A stretch of DNA of 64,000 nucleotides from Oceanisphaera avium. GTDB taxonomy: Bacteria > Pseudomonadota > Gammaproteobacteria > Enterobacterales > Aeromonadaceae. Below, one piece after another: positions 1 to 9,139 of the stretch. Position 1 is the first letter of the stretch; each line of letters starts with the position of its first letter. The translations under genes were made by a program, and so were the position numbers. The DNA is taken from the NCBI RefSeq assembly GCF_002157875.1, contig NZ_CP021376.1, positions 496,001-560,000 on the forward strand, read 5' to 3'. A model generated the notes under the pieces. That model saw only the letters and a list, made by a program, of their open reading frames with translations. It had not been told where the DNA came from and did not search any database.

Positions 1-350
1 GCGTGATTATGTGGATCCTACCCGCAGTCTTGGTCACAGTGATCGCTAAGTCTTTTTAACCTCTTACCCTTTTACGTCCTTGGGCTTGGCACTAACGTAA
101 GATCAATGTTGTCGTTGACTTACTGAGCTATTACCTACTAAAGCCTGCCTTAATGAAGAATGTGTGTTAAGTCACTAATTTGCTAGCGCTCCTGCCACTA
201 TACTGGCGAGCGCAAGCTGTGCTGTGTAGACTTTACGGTTTGGCTTGCGGCGACCGAACAGCTGGCATATCTGTAACACCGTTTCTGCTCGTCTCATCGC
301 TTAAGCTCGATATTTCATATCTGCTCTGACCTAAAAAGGGGATTAACACT
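1..350. other. Left edge and speA upstream region
   Basis: No complete gene is visible. Two short reading frames are open at the left edge and could be the end of a gene cut by the window. Positions 3-59 encode a hydrophobic tail (WILPAVLVTVIAKSF, then stop), which looks like a last membrane helix. Positions 2-49 encode a polar tail (DPTRSLGHSDR, then stop). Only one can be real and I cannot decide between them. An imperfect inverted repeat at 186-213 (GCGCTC..GCCA / TGGC..GAGCGC) encloses a TATACT hexamer at 199-204. This could be a -10 element or an operator for speA, but no good -35 hexamer is visible. Confidence 0.3.
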
Positions 351-2255
351 ATGGCCAATTGGTCTGAACAAGATGCGTTAAAAATATATAACCTACCTTA
401 CTGGGGGGATGGTTTTTTTCATCTCGACCCCCAAGGGCGTGTGGTGGTGACCCCCGATAAATCTCGCCCAGAAGCGAAAGTAGTATTAGCAGATGTGATT
501 GCTGACTTAAAAGCCCAAGGCTATGCCACACCGGTATTGTTGCGTTTTCCCGAAATTATTAAAAGCCGTATCGATGCGCTGTTTAATGCTTTTAATAACG
601 CCATTACTGAATACGGTTATGAAGGGGATTACCTCACCGTTTATCCGATAAAAGTGAATCAGCAGCGCGGCGTACTCGATGCGGTCACTAAGGCTTATAA
701 AGATAAGCCACGCTTAGGATTAGAGGCGGGCTCTAAGCCGGAATTATTAGCCGTATTAGCGCACAGTCATGAAACTGAGTCGGTGATTGTGTGTAATGGT
801 TATAAAGATAAAGAATATATTCGCCTCGCCTTATTAGGCACTAAGATGGGGCACCAAGTATATATTGTCATCGAAAAGCTATCTGAGCTAGCGATGGTGA
901 TGGAAGAGGCAAAATGCATTGATGTAGAGCCAAGACTAGGCGTGCGTGCTCGTCTTGCCTCACAAAGTGCGGGCAAGTGGCAATCCAGTGGCGGAGAAAA
1001 ATCAAAATTTGGCTTAAGTGGAGCCCATGTACTTAAGCTTATCTCACAGCTGCGTGAAGCCAACTGCTTACATTGGCTACAGCTACTGCATTTTCACTTA
1101 GGCTCACAAATTGCCAATATTCGTGATATTCAAAAAGGCGTACGCGAATGTGGTCGCTTTTACGCTGAATTACGCCGCTTAAACGTGCCGATTAATATTG
1201 TGGATGTGGGCGGCGGGCTAGGTGTAGATTATGAAGGGACTCGTTCTCAAAGTTATTGCTCAGCTAACTACAATATGCGCGAGTATGCCAATAATGTGGT
1301 GTGGGGCATTGGCGATGTGTGTCGTGAATTTGAGCTACCGCATCCGTTAATTATTAGTGAGTCGGGGCGCGCGATTACCGCTCATCACGCGGTATTAATT
1401 TCTGATGTTATCAGTATTGAGTCGGCTAAGCCGCAAACACCTACGCCGCCTCGTGATAATGCTGCCATGCTATTGCATAATATTTGGGAAACTTGGCAAG
1501 AGATATGTCGTGAAGACCCGCCTTTATTGGAAATTTATCATGATACCGTCGCCGAGCTGGCCGATGTGCATCAGCAATACAATATGGGCTTAATGAGCTT
1601 AGAAGAGCGCGCTTGGGCGGAAGAGATCCATCTTAGTATTTGTCTGGCCATTAAGGCTGAGCTTCGAACGGCGAATCGCTCGCACCGACCCATCATTGAT
1701 GAGTTAAATGAAAAACTCGCCGACAAATGTTTTGTTAATTTCTCTTTATTTCAGTCCTTGCCAGATGCGTGGGGCATCGATCAAATTTTTCCGGTGCTGC
1801 CACTGGTAGGTTTAGACAGAGAGCCGACACGTCGCGCCGTGGTGTTAGATATTACCTGTGACTCCGATGGCGCTATCGATCAGTATGTGGACGGCCAAGG
1901 CGTAGAAACCACCTTGCCCATGCCTGAGTTTGTACCGGGACAGCCGCAATACCTAGGCTTTTTCTTAGTGGGCGCTTATCAAGAAATTTTAGGAGATATG
2001 CATAATCTCTTTGGTGATACCCATAGCGCTGAGGTGTCGTTAGATGCGAATGGCAAAGCACAGCTTAATGATATTAAAGCCGGCAGTACGGTGGCAGATA
2101 TGTTGCGCTATGTAGATATTGCTCCCTCGGCTATTACGGCAAGTTATGAAACATTGCTTAGTCAACCTCAGCTGGATCAAGAAACTCGCGATATGATGCT
2201 CGCCGAGTTAAATGCAGGTTTGGAAGGTTACACCTATCTTGAAGAAGAGCGCTAA
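351..2255 (+). CDS. speA: Biosynthetic arginine decarboxylase
   Basis: It decarboxylates L-arginine to agmatine, the first step of the agmatine route to putrescine. The 634 residues are close to the usual length of about 630-660. It is a PLP enzyme of the alanine-racemase/ornithine decarboxylase fold (fold III). The N-terminal barrel carries VYPIKVNQQ, with the PLP-binding lysine at about K101, followed by HFHLGSQI and the glycine-rich VDVGGGLGVDYEG phosphate loop. The C-terminal part holds DITCDSDG, containing the conserved active-site cysteine. The ATG at 351 follows an AAAAAGGGG ribosome site at a suitable distance. No speB (agmatinase) lies beside it in this window, so any partner gene is elsewhere or beyond the left edge. 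Identification rests on strong sequence recognition. Confidence 0.97.
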   Translation: MANWSEQDALKIYNLPYWGDGFFHLDPQGRVVVTPDKSRPEAKVVLADVIADLKAQGYATPVLLRFPEIIKSRIDALFNAFNNAITEYGYEGDYLTVYPIKVNQQRGVLDAVTKAYKDKPRLGLEAGSKPELLAVLAHSHETESVIVCNGYKDKEYIRLALLGTKMGHQVYIVIEKLSELAMVMEEAKCIDVEPRLGVRARLASQSAGKWQSSGGEKSKFGLSGAHVLKLISQLREANCLHWLQLLHFHLGSQIANIRDIQKGVRECGRFYAELRRLNVPINIVDVGGGLGVDYEGTRSQSYCSANYNMREYANNVVWGIGDVCREFELPHPLIISESGRAITAHHAVLISDVISIESAKPQTPTPPRDNAAMLLHNIWETWQEICREDPPLLEIYHDTVAELADVHQQYNMGLMSLEERAWAEEIHLSICLAIKAELRTANRSHRPIIDELNEKLADKCFVNFSLFQSLPDAWGIDQIFPVLPLVGLDREPTRRAVVLDITCDSDGAIDQYVDGQGVETTLPMPEFVPGQPQYLGFFLVGAYQEILGDMHNLFGDTHSAEVSLDANGKAQLNDIKAGSTVADMLRYVDIAPSAITASYETLLSQPQLDQETRDMMLAELNAGLEGYTYLEEER

Positions 2256-2331
2256 GCGTTATCGACTTAGGCAAAAAGTAAAGTGTGCACAGGCAAGCGC
2301 TAACTAGCGCCTAGCTTTACAGTAACAATAC

Positions 2332-2352
2332 GCCCCTAAGCTGTTTAGGGGC
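2332..2352 (+). terminator. Hairpin after speA
   Basis: GCCCCTAA and TTAGGGGC form a perfect 8-bp stem about 75 bases after the speA stop. The tail is TATTAG rather than a clean T-run, so it is a weaker intrinsic terminator candidate. Confidence 0.5.
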
Positions 2353-2418
2353 TATTAGTGATTAGTAAGTAGCGCACCGTTCAACGGCTGCTATTTTATT
2401 ATTTTTATGTCTTATTGC

Positions 2419-2574
2419 TTAGTTTTCACGAGATTTAGCCAATTTGCGCTCATAATCTTGGATAACGATGCGCAGTGCCTGTAACGCTAATTCAGGCGCT
2501 ATTTGATTTACTTCCAATAACGCGATCACATCTACTGCTAAGCGTATCTCTGCTGGCGCTTCCTTTAAGCTCAT
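2419..2574 (-). CDS. ybaM: YbaM-like small protein (DUF2496)
   Basis: This 51-residue gene was found by reading the gap between speA and psrA on the minus strand. It begins MSLKEAPAEIRLAVDVIALL and ends ERKLAKSREN. The pattern M-S-L-x-x-A-P, LAVD-IALLE-NQI and DYE-KL matches my memory of Escherichia coli YbaM (DUF2496), a short protein of unknown function. An AAGGAC ribosome site lies about 7 bases before the ATG. It stands alone, convergent with speA and divergent from psrA. It is probably a small soluble helical protein; no catalytic motif is visible. Confidence is high that it is a real gene and moderate for the family name. Confidence 0.8.
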   Translation of the reverse strand: MSLKEAPAEIRLAVDVIALLEVNQIAPELALQALRIVIQDYERKLAKSREN

Positions 2575-2680
2575 GCTTGTCCTTTTAGTATCTCAATGAC
2601 CCACTCAAGTAAGACGAATCTTTACTGCTGCGTGGCCATAATCATGGGCAGCAGTGCTTATCGATTGCTAGTTTATAGAT

Positions 2681-2785
2681 AAAAAAATGCCCAGCAAAGC
2701 TGGGCGAAGACTGAGTACTTAATTACAGTGGCATAACATTGGAGGGGAGAGGAGAAGAAAGGTTCCGCGCTTCACACTATTTATC
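2681..2785 (-). ncRNA. Candidate small RNA with orphan terminator
   Basis: On the minus strand a perfect hairpin (GCCCAGC TTT GCTGGGC, 2689-2705) is followed by an A then seven Ts, a textbook intrinsic terminator. No minus-strand gene lies between it and the divergent psrA start. The DNA just upstream on that strand reads CTTCTCCTCTCCCCTCC (about 2739-2755), a CU-rich stretch able to pair with purine-rich ribosome sites, as many sRNA seed regions do. A weak TAAGAT -10 candidate lies about 2780-2785 with no good -35. The start is therefore a guess. It could instead be a relic terminator or the end of an antisense psrA leader transcript. Confidence 0.3.
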
Positions 2786-2812
2786 TTATCTCTGAGCTTA
2801 GCGGCTTTTAGC

Positions 2813-2856
2813 TTGACAATAACCGTCTTTAAAACGTAAATTTTAAACAGGTGTTT
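2813..2856 (+). promoter_or_regulatory. psrA-fadE promoter with PsrA-like box
   Basis: TTGACA (2813-2818) is spaced 17 bases from GTAAAT (2836-2841), giving a plausible sigma-70 promoter. The inverted repeat AAAC-AGGT-GTTT (2845-2856) covers the expected start point. It matches the AAAC N4 GTTT type of site described for PsrA, so negative autoregulation is likely. Confidence 0.6.
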
Positions 2857-2870
2857 TATTTGAGGTGGTT

Positions 2871-3512
2871 GTGGCTAAAGTCGAAACTAAACAGAAGATC
2901 CTAAATAGTGCCGAGCAGTTATTTGCACAAGCCGGGTTTAGTGATACTTCATTGCGCCAAATTACCGCGGCCGCTGGCGTTAATCTGGCATCGGTTAATT
3001 ATCATTTTGGCTCTAAAAAAGACTTAATTAAAGCGGTAATGAATCGTTATTTATCAGTATTTATGCCTAATGCCGATCAGGCTCTGGTGCAGTTACTAGC
3101 CCAACCGCGCTGCACGGTTAGCGAGGTATTCCAGTGTTTCGTGGCTCCTTTACTGAGCTTAACCAGTATTCATCGCCAAGGACCGGAGATTTTTTTGCAG
3201 CTGCTCGGGCGCGGTTATATTGATAATCAAGGTTTTTTGCGCTGGTTTATTGTTAATCACTATGGGCAGGTGCTCGGCCATTTTAGCCAAGCTATCCATA
3301 AAGCAGCCCCCCAGCTAACAAAAGCACAAATGTTTTGGCGGCTGCACTTTACGCTAGGCACGGTGATTTTTACCATGGCGTCCAGTGAAGCGCTTAAAGC
3401 CATTGCCAATAATGATTTTAATGAAGAAATAGATGTAGAAGGGCTGGTGAAAAGGTTAATTCCTTATTTGGCCAGCGGTGTCACTGCCGAGGCGTTAGCT
3501 GGTTCAGATTAA
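2871..3512 (+). CDS. psrA: TetR-family fatty-acid regulator PsrA
   Basis: This is a DNA-binding repressor of fatty-acid catabolism genes, whose known ligands are long-chain acyl compounds. The N-terminal helix-turn-helix reads ILNSAEQLFAQAGFSDTSLR, then ITAAAGVNLASVNYHFGSKK, typical of the TetR family and close to Pseudomonas and Shewanella PsrA. The C-terminal ligand domain covers about residues 80-205. I prefer GTG at 2871 (213 residues) over GTG at 2865, because the TGAGG ribosome site at 2861-2865 overlaps the earlier codon and is well spaced from the later one. It lies 12 bases before fadE, so the two are cotranscribed. A PsrA-like palindrome sits at its promoter. The name is inferred from sequence resemblance plus context. 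Confidence 0.85.
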   Translation: MAKVETKQKILNSAEQLFAQAGFSDTSLRQITAAAGVNLASVNYHFGSKKDLIKAVMNRYLSVFMPNADQALVQLLAQPRCTVSEVFQCFVAPLLSLTSIHRQGPEIFLQLLGRGYIDNQGFLRWFIVNHYGQVLGHFSQAIHKAAPQLTKAQMFWRLHFTLGTVIFTMASSEALKAIANNDFNEEIDVEGLVKRLIPYLASGVTAEALAGSD

Positions 3513-3524
3513 TAGGAGTGTCTT

Positions 3525-5759
3525 ATGAGTTTACGTAAAAAATGGATAACGGGTCCGGCCTTTACCACTTTTAAAAAAATCTTACCTCCCTTATCAGTTA
3601 CCGAGCAAGAGGCCATGGAGGCGGGCTCTGTGTGGTGGGACGGTCAGTTATTTAGCGGTAACCCTGACTGGTCAACCTTATTAGCCTATGGTCCTTCTCG
3701 GCTTACCGATGAAGAACAGTATTTTCTCGATAACCAAGTAGAAACTCTGCTTGGCATGTTAGATGACCATAAAATAGTGAATGAAGACCGCGAGTTGCCT
3801 GAAGCAGTATGGGCTTATATTAAAGCCCAAGGTTTCTTCTCTTTAATTATTCCTAAAGAGTATGGCGGCTTAGACTTTTCGGCTTATGCCAACTCCACGA
3901 TAGTGGCGCGTATTGCATCGCGCAGCTTAAGTGCGGCGGTAACTGTGATGGTACCCAACTCCTTAGGCCCTGGCGAGCTGTTAATGCACTACGGTACGCC
4001 TGAGCAAAAACAACGTTGGTTGCCTGGTTTAGCGAATGGCAGTGAAGTGCCCTGTTTTGCCTTAACTGGCCCAGAGGCGGGCTCTGATGCCGGCGCCATT
4101 CCCGACTCAGGGGTAGTGTGTAAAGGGGAGATAGACGGCAAAGAAGTACTAGGAATTCGTCTTAATTGGGACAAACGCTATATCACGCTGGCGCCAAGAG
4201 CCACCGTATTAGGCTTAGCTTTTAAGTTATTTGATCCCGATGCTCTACTGAGTGATGACCCAGCTCCTGGCATTACTTGTGCATTGATCCCAACTCATCA
4301 CACAGGTGTTGAGATTGGCGATCGACATTTTCCGATGGGCTTGGCTTTTTTAAATGGCACCACTCACGGTAAAGATGTGTTTATCCCGCTGGATTGGATC
4401 ATTGGCGGCCCTGAGTTTGCAGGGCGTGGTTGGCGAATGCTGGTGGAGTGTCTATCGGCAGGACGGGGAATATCACTACCGGCATTGGGCACCGCCAGTG
4501 GCCATTTAGCCGTGCTCAGCACCAGTGCTTATGCTTATGTGCGTAAACAGTTTGGCTTATCAATCGGTAAATTTGAAGGCATACAAGAAGCGCTAGGCAG
4601 CATTGGCGGCTTAACTTATCAATTAGAAGCCACCCGTCGTTTAACTGCTAACGCCTTGGATGCCAATGAAAGTCCAGCCATTGTCACGGCTATCTCTAAA
4701 TACCACATGACAGAAATGGCGCGCACTGTATTAGATCACGCTATGGATGTCCATGCTGGTAAAGGCATACAAATGGGACCTAAAAATTACCTTGCTCATA
4801 ATTACATGGGGATACCGGTCGCCATCACGGTTGAGGGCGCTAATATTTTAACCCGCAACTTAATGATTTTTGGTCAAGGTGCTACCCGATGCCATCCTTA
4901 CGTACTGCATGAGTTACAAGCTGCGGCCAACCCTGATCATGAGGCAGGATTAGCGGCATTTGATAAATTATTATTTCAACATATTGGCTTTGCCACCAAA
5001 AACGTATTCGGTGCACTATGGCAAGGTATGACAGGCGCCCGTTTTAACCGAGCGCCGGTGACCGGGCCAACGGCGGTGTATTATCGCCAACTGAGTCGTA
5101 TGAGTAAGGCACTTGCGCTGTGTGCCGATATGTCGATGTTAACCTTAGGCGGTGATCTTAAGCGCAAAGAAATGATCTCAGCTCGCTTAGGGGATGTGCT
5201 CAGTCACTTATATTTAGCCAGTGCTACCTTAAAATATTTTGAAGATAATGGTCGCGCAACGGACGAACTGCCTTTTGTGCATTATGCATTGGGGCGTAAC
5301 TTACACTTAATAGGCGATGCGCTAGAGGGATTTTTCGATAACTTTCCTAATCGAGTATTGGCTGCTACCTTACGCGCGTTAATTTTTCCACTAGGCAATC
5401 CTTATAACAAGCCGCTCGATAGTCATGCCCAGGCGATCAGTGTGTTGTTAATGAACCCAAGCTCAGCGGTGCGCCAGCGTCTTACTCATTTATGTTATGT
5501 ACCTAGTGCAGATACGCCTGGCTTAGGGGAAGTAGAGGCGGCCTTTTTAGCCATGGTGGGCGTACAAGATATTGAGCAAAGATTACGAGCGGCACAAAAA
5601 GCGGGCACCTTAGCGCGCAAGCTCAGCTTTGAGCAGTTACTAATAGAAGGTCAAGCACAACAACTGCTGGATGATGAAGATATTTGCCGTTTAAAAGAAG
5701 CTGACAGACTGCGTAAAATCGCCATTGCGGTCGATAGTTTTAAGCCAGGGGAGCTATAA
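3525..5759 (+). CDS. fadE: Acyl-CoA dehydrogenase FadE
   Basis: It performs the first oxidation of fatty-acid beta-oxidation, acyl-CoA to trans-2-enoyl-CoA, using FAD. The 744 residues contain the acyl-CoA dehydrogenase domains (about 70-460), with CFALTGPEAGSDAG in the FAD/substrate region and HAGKGIQMGPKNYLAHNYMG. A C-terminal DUF1974-type helical region typical of FadE follows. Compared with the 814-residue E. coli protein as I remember it, the N-terminal hydrophobic segment of about 70 residues is missing. This protein starts directly at MSLRKKWITGPAFTTFKKIL, so it may be soluble or only peripherally membrane-bound. The AGGAG site before ATG 3525 supports the start, 12 bases after psrA. 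Confidence 0.93.
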   Translation: MSLRKKWITGPAFTTFKKILPPLSVTEQEAMEAGSVWWDGQLFSGNPDWSTLLAYGPSRLTDEEQYFLDNQVETLLGMLDDHKIVNEDRELPEAVWAYIKAQGFFSLIIPKEYGGLDFSAYANSTIVARIASRSLSAAVTVMVPNSLGPGELLMHYGTPEQKQRWLPGLANGSEVPCFALTGPEAGSDAGAIPDSGVVCKGEIDGKEVLGIRLNWDKRYITLAPRATVLGLAFKLFDPDALLSDDPAPGITCALIPTHHTGVEIGDRHFPMGLAFLNGTTHGKDVFIPLDWIIGGPEFAGRGWRMLVECLSAGRGISLPALGTASGHLAVLSTSAYAYVRKQFGLSIGKFEGIQEALGSIGGLTYQLEATRRLTANALDANESPAIVTAISKYHMTEMARTVLDHAMDVHAGKGIQMGPKNYLAHNYMGIPVAITVEGANILTRNLMIFGQGATRCHPYVLHELQAAANPDHEAGLAAFDKLLFQHIGFATKNVFGALWQGMTGARFNRAPVTGPTAVYYRQLSRMSKALALCADMSMLTLGGDLKRKEMISARLGDVLSHLYLASATLKYFEDNGRATDELPFVHYALGRNLHLIGDALEGFFDNFPNRVLAATLRALIFPLGNPYNKPLDSHAQAISVLLMNPSSAVRQRLTHLCYVPSADTPGLGEVEAAFLAMVGVQDIEQRLRAAQKAGTLARKLSFEQLLIEGQAQQLLDDEDICRLKEADRLRKIAIAVDSFKPGEL

Positions 5760-5841
5760 GTCAGCGCGGTGCGTTAAGCGTCTTACTTAATCTTATCTTT
5801 AACGGAGAGCGTAAAACGTACCGCGCTTTTCGCTAAGATAA

Positions 5842-5868
5842 AAAAAGCCGCTCAATGAGCGGCTTTTT
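5842..5868. terminator. Bidirectional terminator, fadE/pykA
   Basis: GCCGCTC-AAT-GAGCGGC is flanked by A5 on the left and T5 on the right, so it can stop both fadE (+) and pykA (-), which converge here. Confidence 0.9.
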
Positions 5869-5909
5869 ATTGACGGCGTTATCGCTGTTAAGAAACTTAA
5901 ATTTTAAGC

Positions 5910-7349
5910 TTACTCAACGGTCAAGATTTTGCAGGTATTAGTGCTACCTACTACTTCCATGGTGTCACCATGGGTTAATAACACCAAGTCACCACTGCTG
6001 ACAAAGCCGGCTTTTTTCAATGTAGCCAGCGCTTCACGGCTCACTTCTGCATTGCTTAGAGTAGTGTCGTGTTTAAAGAACACCGGAGTTACGCCACGGT
6101 ACATGTTGCTCCACGCCAGCGTTTTTTCTTCGCCAGATAAGGAGAAGATCGGCAGACCTGAACTGATACGTGACAGCAACAGCGGAGTCGTACCAGAATG
6201 AGTGAGCGCAACAATAGCTTTAACCCCTTGTAGGTGGTTAGCGGCATACATAGTCGACATCGCGATAGTTTCTTCAACTGAAGTAAAGGTGAAGTTCATG
6301 CGATGATTTGAAACATTGATGCTAGGGTGCTTTTCAGCGCCTACACAGACTTCCGCCATGGCTTTCACTGTTTCGATAGGGAAATCACCGGCTGCAGTTT
6401 CAGCAGACAGCATTACCGCATCGGTACCATCTAGCACAGCGTTCGCCACGTCCATCACTTCTGCACGCGTTGGTAGAGGAGCGGAAATCATAGACTCCAT
6501 CATTTGTGTTGCGGTGATCACGACGCGGTTTAAGCGACGTGAAGCGCGGATCAGTTTTTTCTGTACGCCGACCAGCTCAGAGTCACCAATTTCAACGCCT
6601 AAGTCACCTCGAGCCACCATGACCACATCAGAAGCTAAGATTACATCTTCCATCGCAGCATCGGTAGCCACGGCTTCAGCACGCTCAACTTTAGCCACCA
6701 ATTTTGCATTACTGCCTGCAGCGCGCGCCAATTCACGTGCAATACGCATGTCTTCGCCGGTACGCGGGAAAGAGACTGCCAGATAATCAACGCCAATTTT
6801 AGCGGCAGTGATAATGTCTTCTTTATCTTTTTCAGTTAGTGCGGGTGCAGATAAACCACCGCCTTTTTTGTTGATGCCTTTATTATTAGATAAAGGACCG
6901 GCTACCGTGACTTCGGTAAAGATTTTATTACCTTCCACGCTGTCAACACGCAGTTGTACACGGCCATCGTCTAATAACAGGACATCACCAATTTTAACGT
7001 CTTGTGGCAGGTCTTTATAATCGATGCCTACTTGTTGCTGGTCGCCTTGGCCTAAGTCTAAGTCAGCATCCAAGATAAATTTATCGCCTAAAGCCAGCTC
7101 AATTTTTTTATCTTTAAAGGTAGAAACACGGATCTTAGGACCTTGTAAGTCACCCAGAATAGCCACGTGTACACCCAGTTTTTTAGCAATATCACGAACT
7201 TGATTGGCACGATTCATATGATCTTCAGCGGTGCCGTGAGAGAAGTTCATGCGTACAACGTTTGCGCCGGCTTTAATAATGCCTTCGAGATTGTTATCGC
7301 GATCAGTTGCCGGGCCCAGGGTAGTAACTATCTTGGTACGTCTTAACAT
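5910..7349 (-). CDS. pykA: Pyruvate kinase II
   Basis: It makes pyruvate and ATP from phosphoenolpyruvate and ADP at the end of glycolysis. The 479 residues match PykA length (about 480). The start [19 protein letters not shown] and the end [12 protein letters not shown] are characteristic of the PykA rather than the PykF isozyme. Visible motifs are VVRMNFSHG (about 32-39), [12 protein letters not shown], the catalytic-lysine region [21 protein letters not shown] and [10 protein letters not shown] (metal, substrate and interface regions), and [20 protein letters not shown]. It is a single gene. Good CRP- and FNR-like sites lie upstream, suggesting control by carbon status and oxygen. Confidence 0.96.
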   Translation of the reverse strand: MLRRTKIVTTLGPATDRDNNLEGIIKAGANVVRMNFSHGTAEDHMNRANQVRDIAKKLGVHVAILGDLQGPKIRVSTFKDKKIELALGDKFILDADLDLGQGDQQQVGIDYKDLPQDVKIGDVLLLDDGRVQLRVDSVEGNKIFTEVTVAGPLSNNKGINKKGGGLSAPALTEKDKEDIITAAKIGVDYLAVSFPRTGEDMRIARELARAAGSNAKLVAKVERAEAVATDAAMEDVILASDVVMVARGDLGVEIGDSELVGVQKKLIRASRRLNRVVITATQMMESMISAPLPTRAEVMDVANAVLDGTDAVMLSAETAAGDFPIETVKAMAEVCVGAEKHPSINVSNHRMNFTFTSVEETIAMSTMYAANHLQGVKAIVALTHSGTTPLLLSRISSGLPIFSLSGEEKTLAWSNMYRGVTPVFFKHDTTLSNAEVSREALATLKKAGFVSSGDLVLLTHGDTMEVVGSTNTCKILTVE

Positions 7350-7551
7350 AAGAGACTCCAGTGTAGAGGTAGATCACATAAAGAAGAGAACTGGCGATCG
7401 CGTGATATACGCAAATAAGTAAACTCGCCAATGTAAAGCGGCGTTAATATCAATGAGCAACTCAAGGCTAACGGAGTAACCCGCGCTTGAGAGAGGTCCT
7501 TTGCTTTGCTCACGATTAAATGCAGCATCCTTGGTTTATAAATTGTTATGG

Positions 7552-7631
7552 ATAATAGCGTAAGGAAATAGGAAAGTGTAGACCGGGTCACATAAATGCC
7601 GGCTTTTATGCCCCTATTTGATCGAAATCAA
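7552..7631 (-). promoter_or_regulatory. pykA promoter with CRP- and FNR-like sites
   Basis: On the minus strand a TATTAT -10 (plus 7552-7557) has TACACT 17 bases upstream. TGTAG-ACCGGG-TCACA (7577-7592) is close to the CRP consensus and centred about 40 bases before the predicted start, a class II position. TTGAT-CGAA-ATCAA (7618-7631) is a perfect FNR/Anr consensus, centred about 80 bases before the same start. The start point is inferred. The 5' leader would be about 195 bases. Confidence 0.6.
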
Positions 7632-8156
7632 GGTTTTGCGTTATAAAAAGGTGTTTTTTTATCCTTTTTTTAACGTTTGCCACTTTTTTAACCAACTAAG
7701 AATTACTACTTCCTTTTACAATCGTGCTCAGTACAGCAATAACCAACAACTGCGTCAACCTTAGGCGCGCGCTTTAGGGTGCGGATGTCTATTTATTCAC
7801 CGAGTTGGATATCCAAGCACCACTAATGCTTAAAATTATGCTTAAATAACGCCACTTTTTTTTAAAAAAGCTAAAAAGTGAGGCTGATAAGTGAAGTAAA
7901 GAAGTGAGCCACTTAGGTATAAAGATAAGCAACTGCTGTGAGTGTTAAACTTTACAGCTTACTACTAAAAGAAAAGTCAGAGTCAGGTGCGTTTTGCCAA
8001 GAAAGAGCTTACCTGCCTTAAAAAGCGACTCAAGTTCAAGAGATAAAGTTTTATTGATGCTAACGCTACTGTAGCGCAAGTGAAGGGCGTAGGTGGAATG
8101 GTTAGCGGCTAAGCTGTGAATTTTATAAAGAGAATAAAAACTAAACTGCACAGATA
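7632..8156. other. Intergenic region between pykA and sodB
   Basis: About 520 AT-rich bases without a convincing gene. The only longer frame (minus, 7945-8151, 68 codons) has no ribosome site and no recognisable protein character. I see no repeats or clear regulatory palindromes. Confidence 0.5.
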
Positions 8157-8183
8157 AAAAAACCCCGGCGAGCCGGGGTTTTA
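8157..8183. terminator. sodB terminator
   Basis: AACCCCGGC-GA-GCCGGGGTT (8161-8180) is preceded by a run of As, which read as Us on the sodB strand. It is a strong intrinsic terminator 14 bases past the sodB stop. Confidence 0.88.
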
Positions 8184-8193
8184 AAGCGAGAAA

Positions 8194-8775
8194 TTATTTG
8201 GCGAAGTTTTCTGCCGCAAATTCCCAGTTTACTAATGACCAGAAGGCTTTTACATAGTCAGGACGCACGTTGCGATAGTCGATGTAGTAAGCATGCTCCC
8301 ACACATCACAAGTCAGCAAAGGGGTTGCGTCACCGGTTAATGGGCAACCGGCGTTAGAAGTATTAGCAATGGCTACGCTACCGTCAGCATTTTTCACTAA
8401 CCAAGTCCAACCTGAACCAAAGTTAGTGACACATGACTTAGTAAATTCTTCTTTAAATGCATCAAATGAACCGAAAGCGGCATTGATTGCATCAGCTAAA
8501 GCACCGGTTGGCTCGCCGCCACCGTTAGGTGATAAGCAGTGCCAATAGAAAGTGTGGTTCCAAATTTGTGCTGCGTTGTTAAATACACCGCCTGCAGAAG
8601 ATTTAATAATCTCTTCTAAAGACTTACCTTCAAACTCAGTACCTGGGACTAAGTTATTGAGGTTAGTTACATAAGACTGGTGGTGCTTACCGTAGTGATA
8701 CTCCAGCGTTTCAGCTGAGATATGCGGTTCCAGAGCGTCTTTAGCGTAGGGCAGGGCAGGAAGTTCAAATGCCAT
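8194..8775 (-). CDS. sodB: Superoxide dismutase [Fe]
   Basis: It converts superoxide to hydrogen peroxide and oxygen in the cytoplasm. The protein is 193 residues, the E. coli SodB length, counted from [10 protein letters not shown] at 8775; a longer in-frame extension to 8925 is not needed and has no family similarity. Metal ligands are visible in the conserved contexts [10 protein letters not shown] (His), NHTFYWHCL (His) and [11 protein letters not shown] (Asp, His). [13 protein letters not shown] is an iron-type signature, which points to Fe rather than Mn. GGAG lies 9 bases before the ATG. It is divergent from grxD, an association also seen in enterobacteria. Confidence 0.96.
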   Translation of the reverse strand: MAFELPALPYAKDALEPHISAETLEYHYGKHHQSYVTNLNNLVPGTEFEGKSLEEIIKSSAGGVFNNAAQIWNHTFYWHCLSPNGGGEPTGALADAINAAFGSFDAFKEEFTKSCVTNFGSGWTWLVKNADGSVAIANTSNAGCPLTGDATPLLTCDVWEHAYYIDYRNVRPDYVKAFWSLVNWEFAAENFAK

Positions 8776-9139
8776 TATTATATTCTCCATTTTTGATGGT
8801 GCCAGCTTAGCGCTGGTCAAGACATTGCTACTTGCTTTGTAATTACGGATGCGACCAACAACATAATAGTCGCACTCCGCTAAATTGCTAAATTCATTGT
8901 AGCAGCTACCTAGATGGCTAAACAACAGTCACGTTGAGTTAGATAACGTATTGTTGTAAAACAACTATTTTTTTTTCATTGATCTAGGTCGCTTTATTCG
9001 CGTTGCGGCTTAACTGCAATTTTAATCACGGCCACTTGTGACCCCGCAGAGATAACGTAGAATGGCTCGGGAATTGTCATATTCATGACTTGTCTTTTTT
9101 AATAGGTTGCTCTAGAAAAGTAACCGTTTTGAGGTGCGC
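8776..9139. promoter_or_regulatory. sodB/grxD divergent promoter region
   Basis: This stretch of 364 bases separates divergent starts. A perfect inverted repeat GTCAT-ATTC-ATGAC lies at 9076-9089, about 50 bases before grxD, and could be an operator. No Fur or IscR site is clear enough to claim. Confidence 0.35.

Noticed and set aside
6316-6786. Plus-strand frame of 156 codons inside pykA
   Set aside because: It is an antisense shadow of the well-supported pykA gene, rich in Ser/Ala/Thr as such shadows usually are.
7945-8151. Minus-strand frame of 68 codons before pykA
   Set aside because: No ribosome site and low-complexity composition in AT-rich intergenic DNA.
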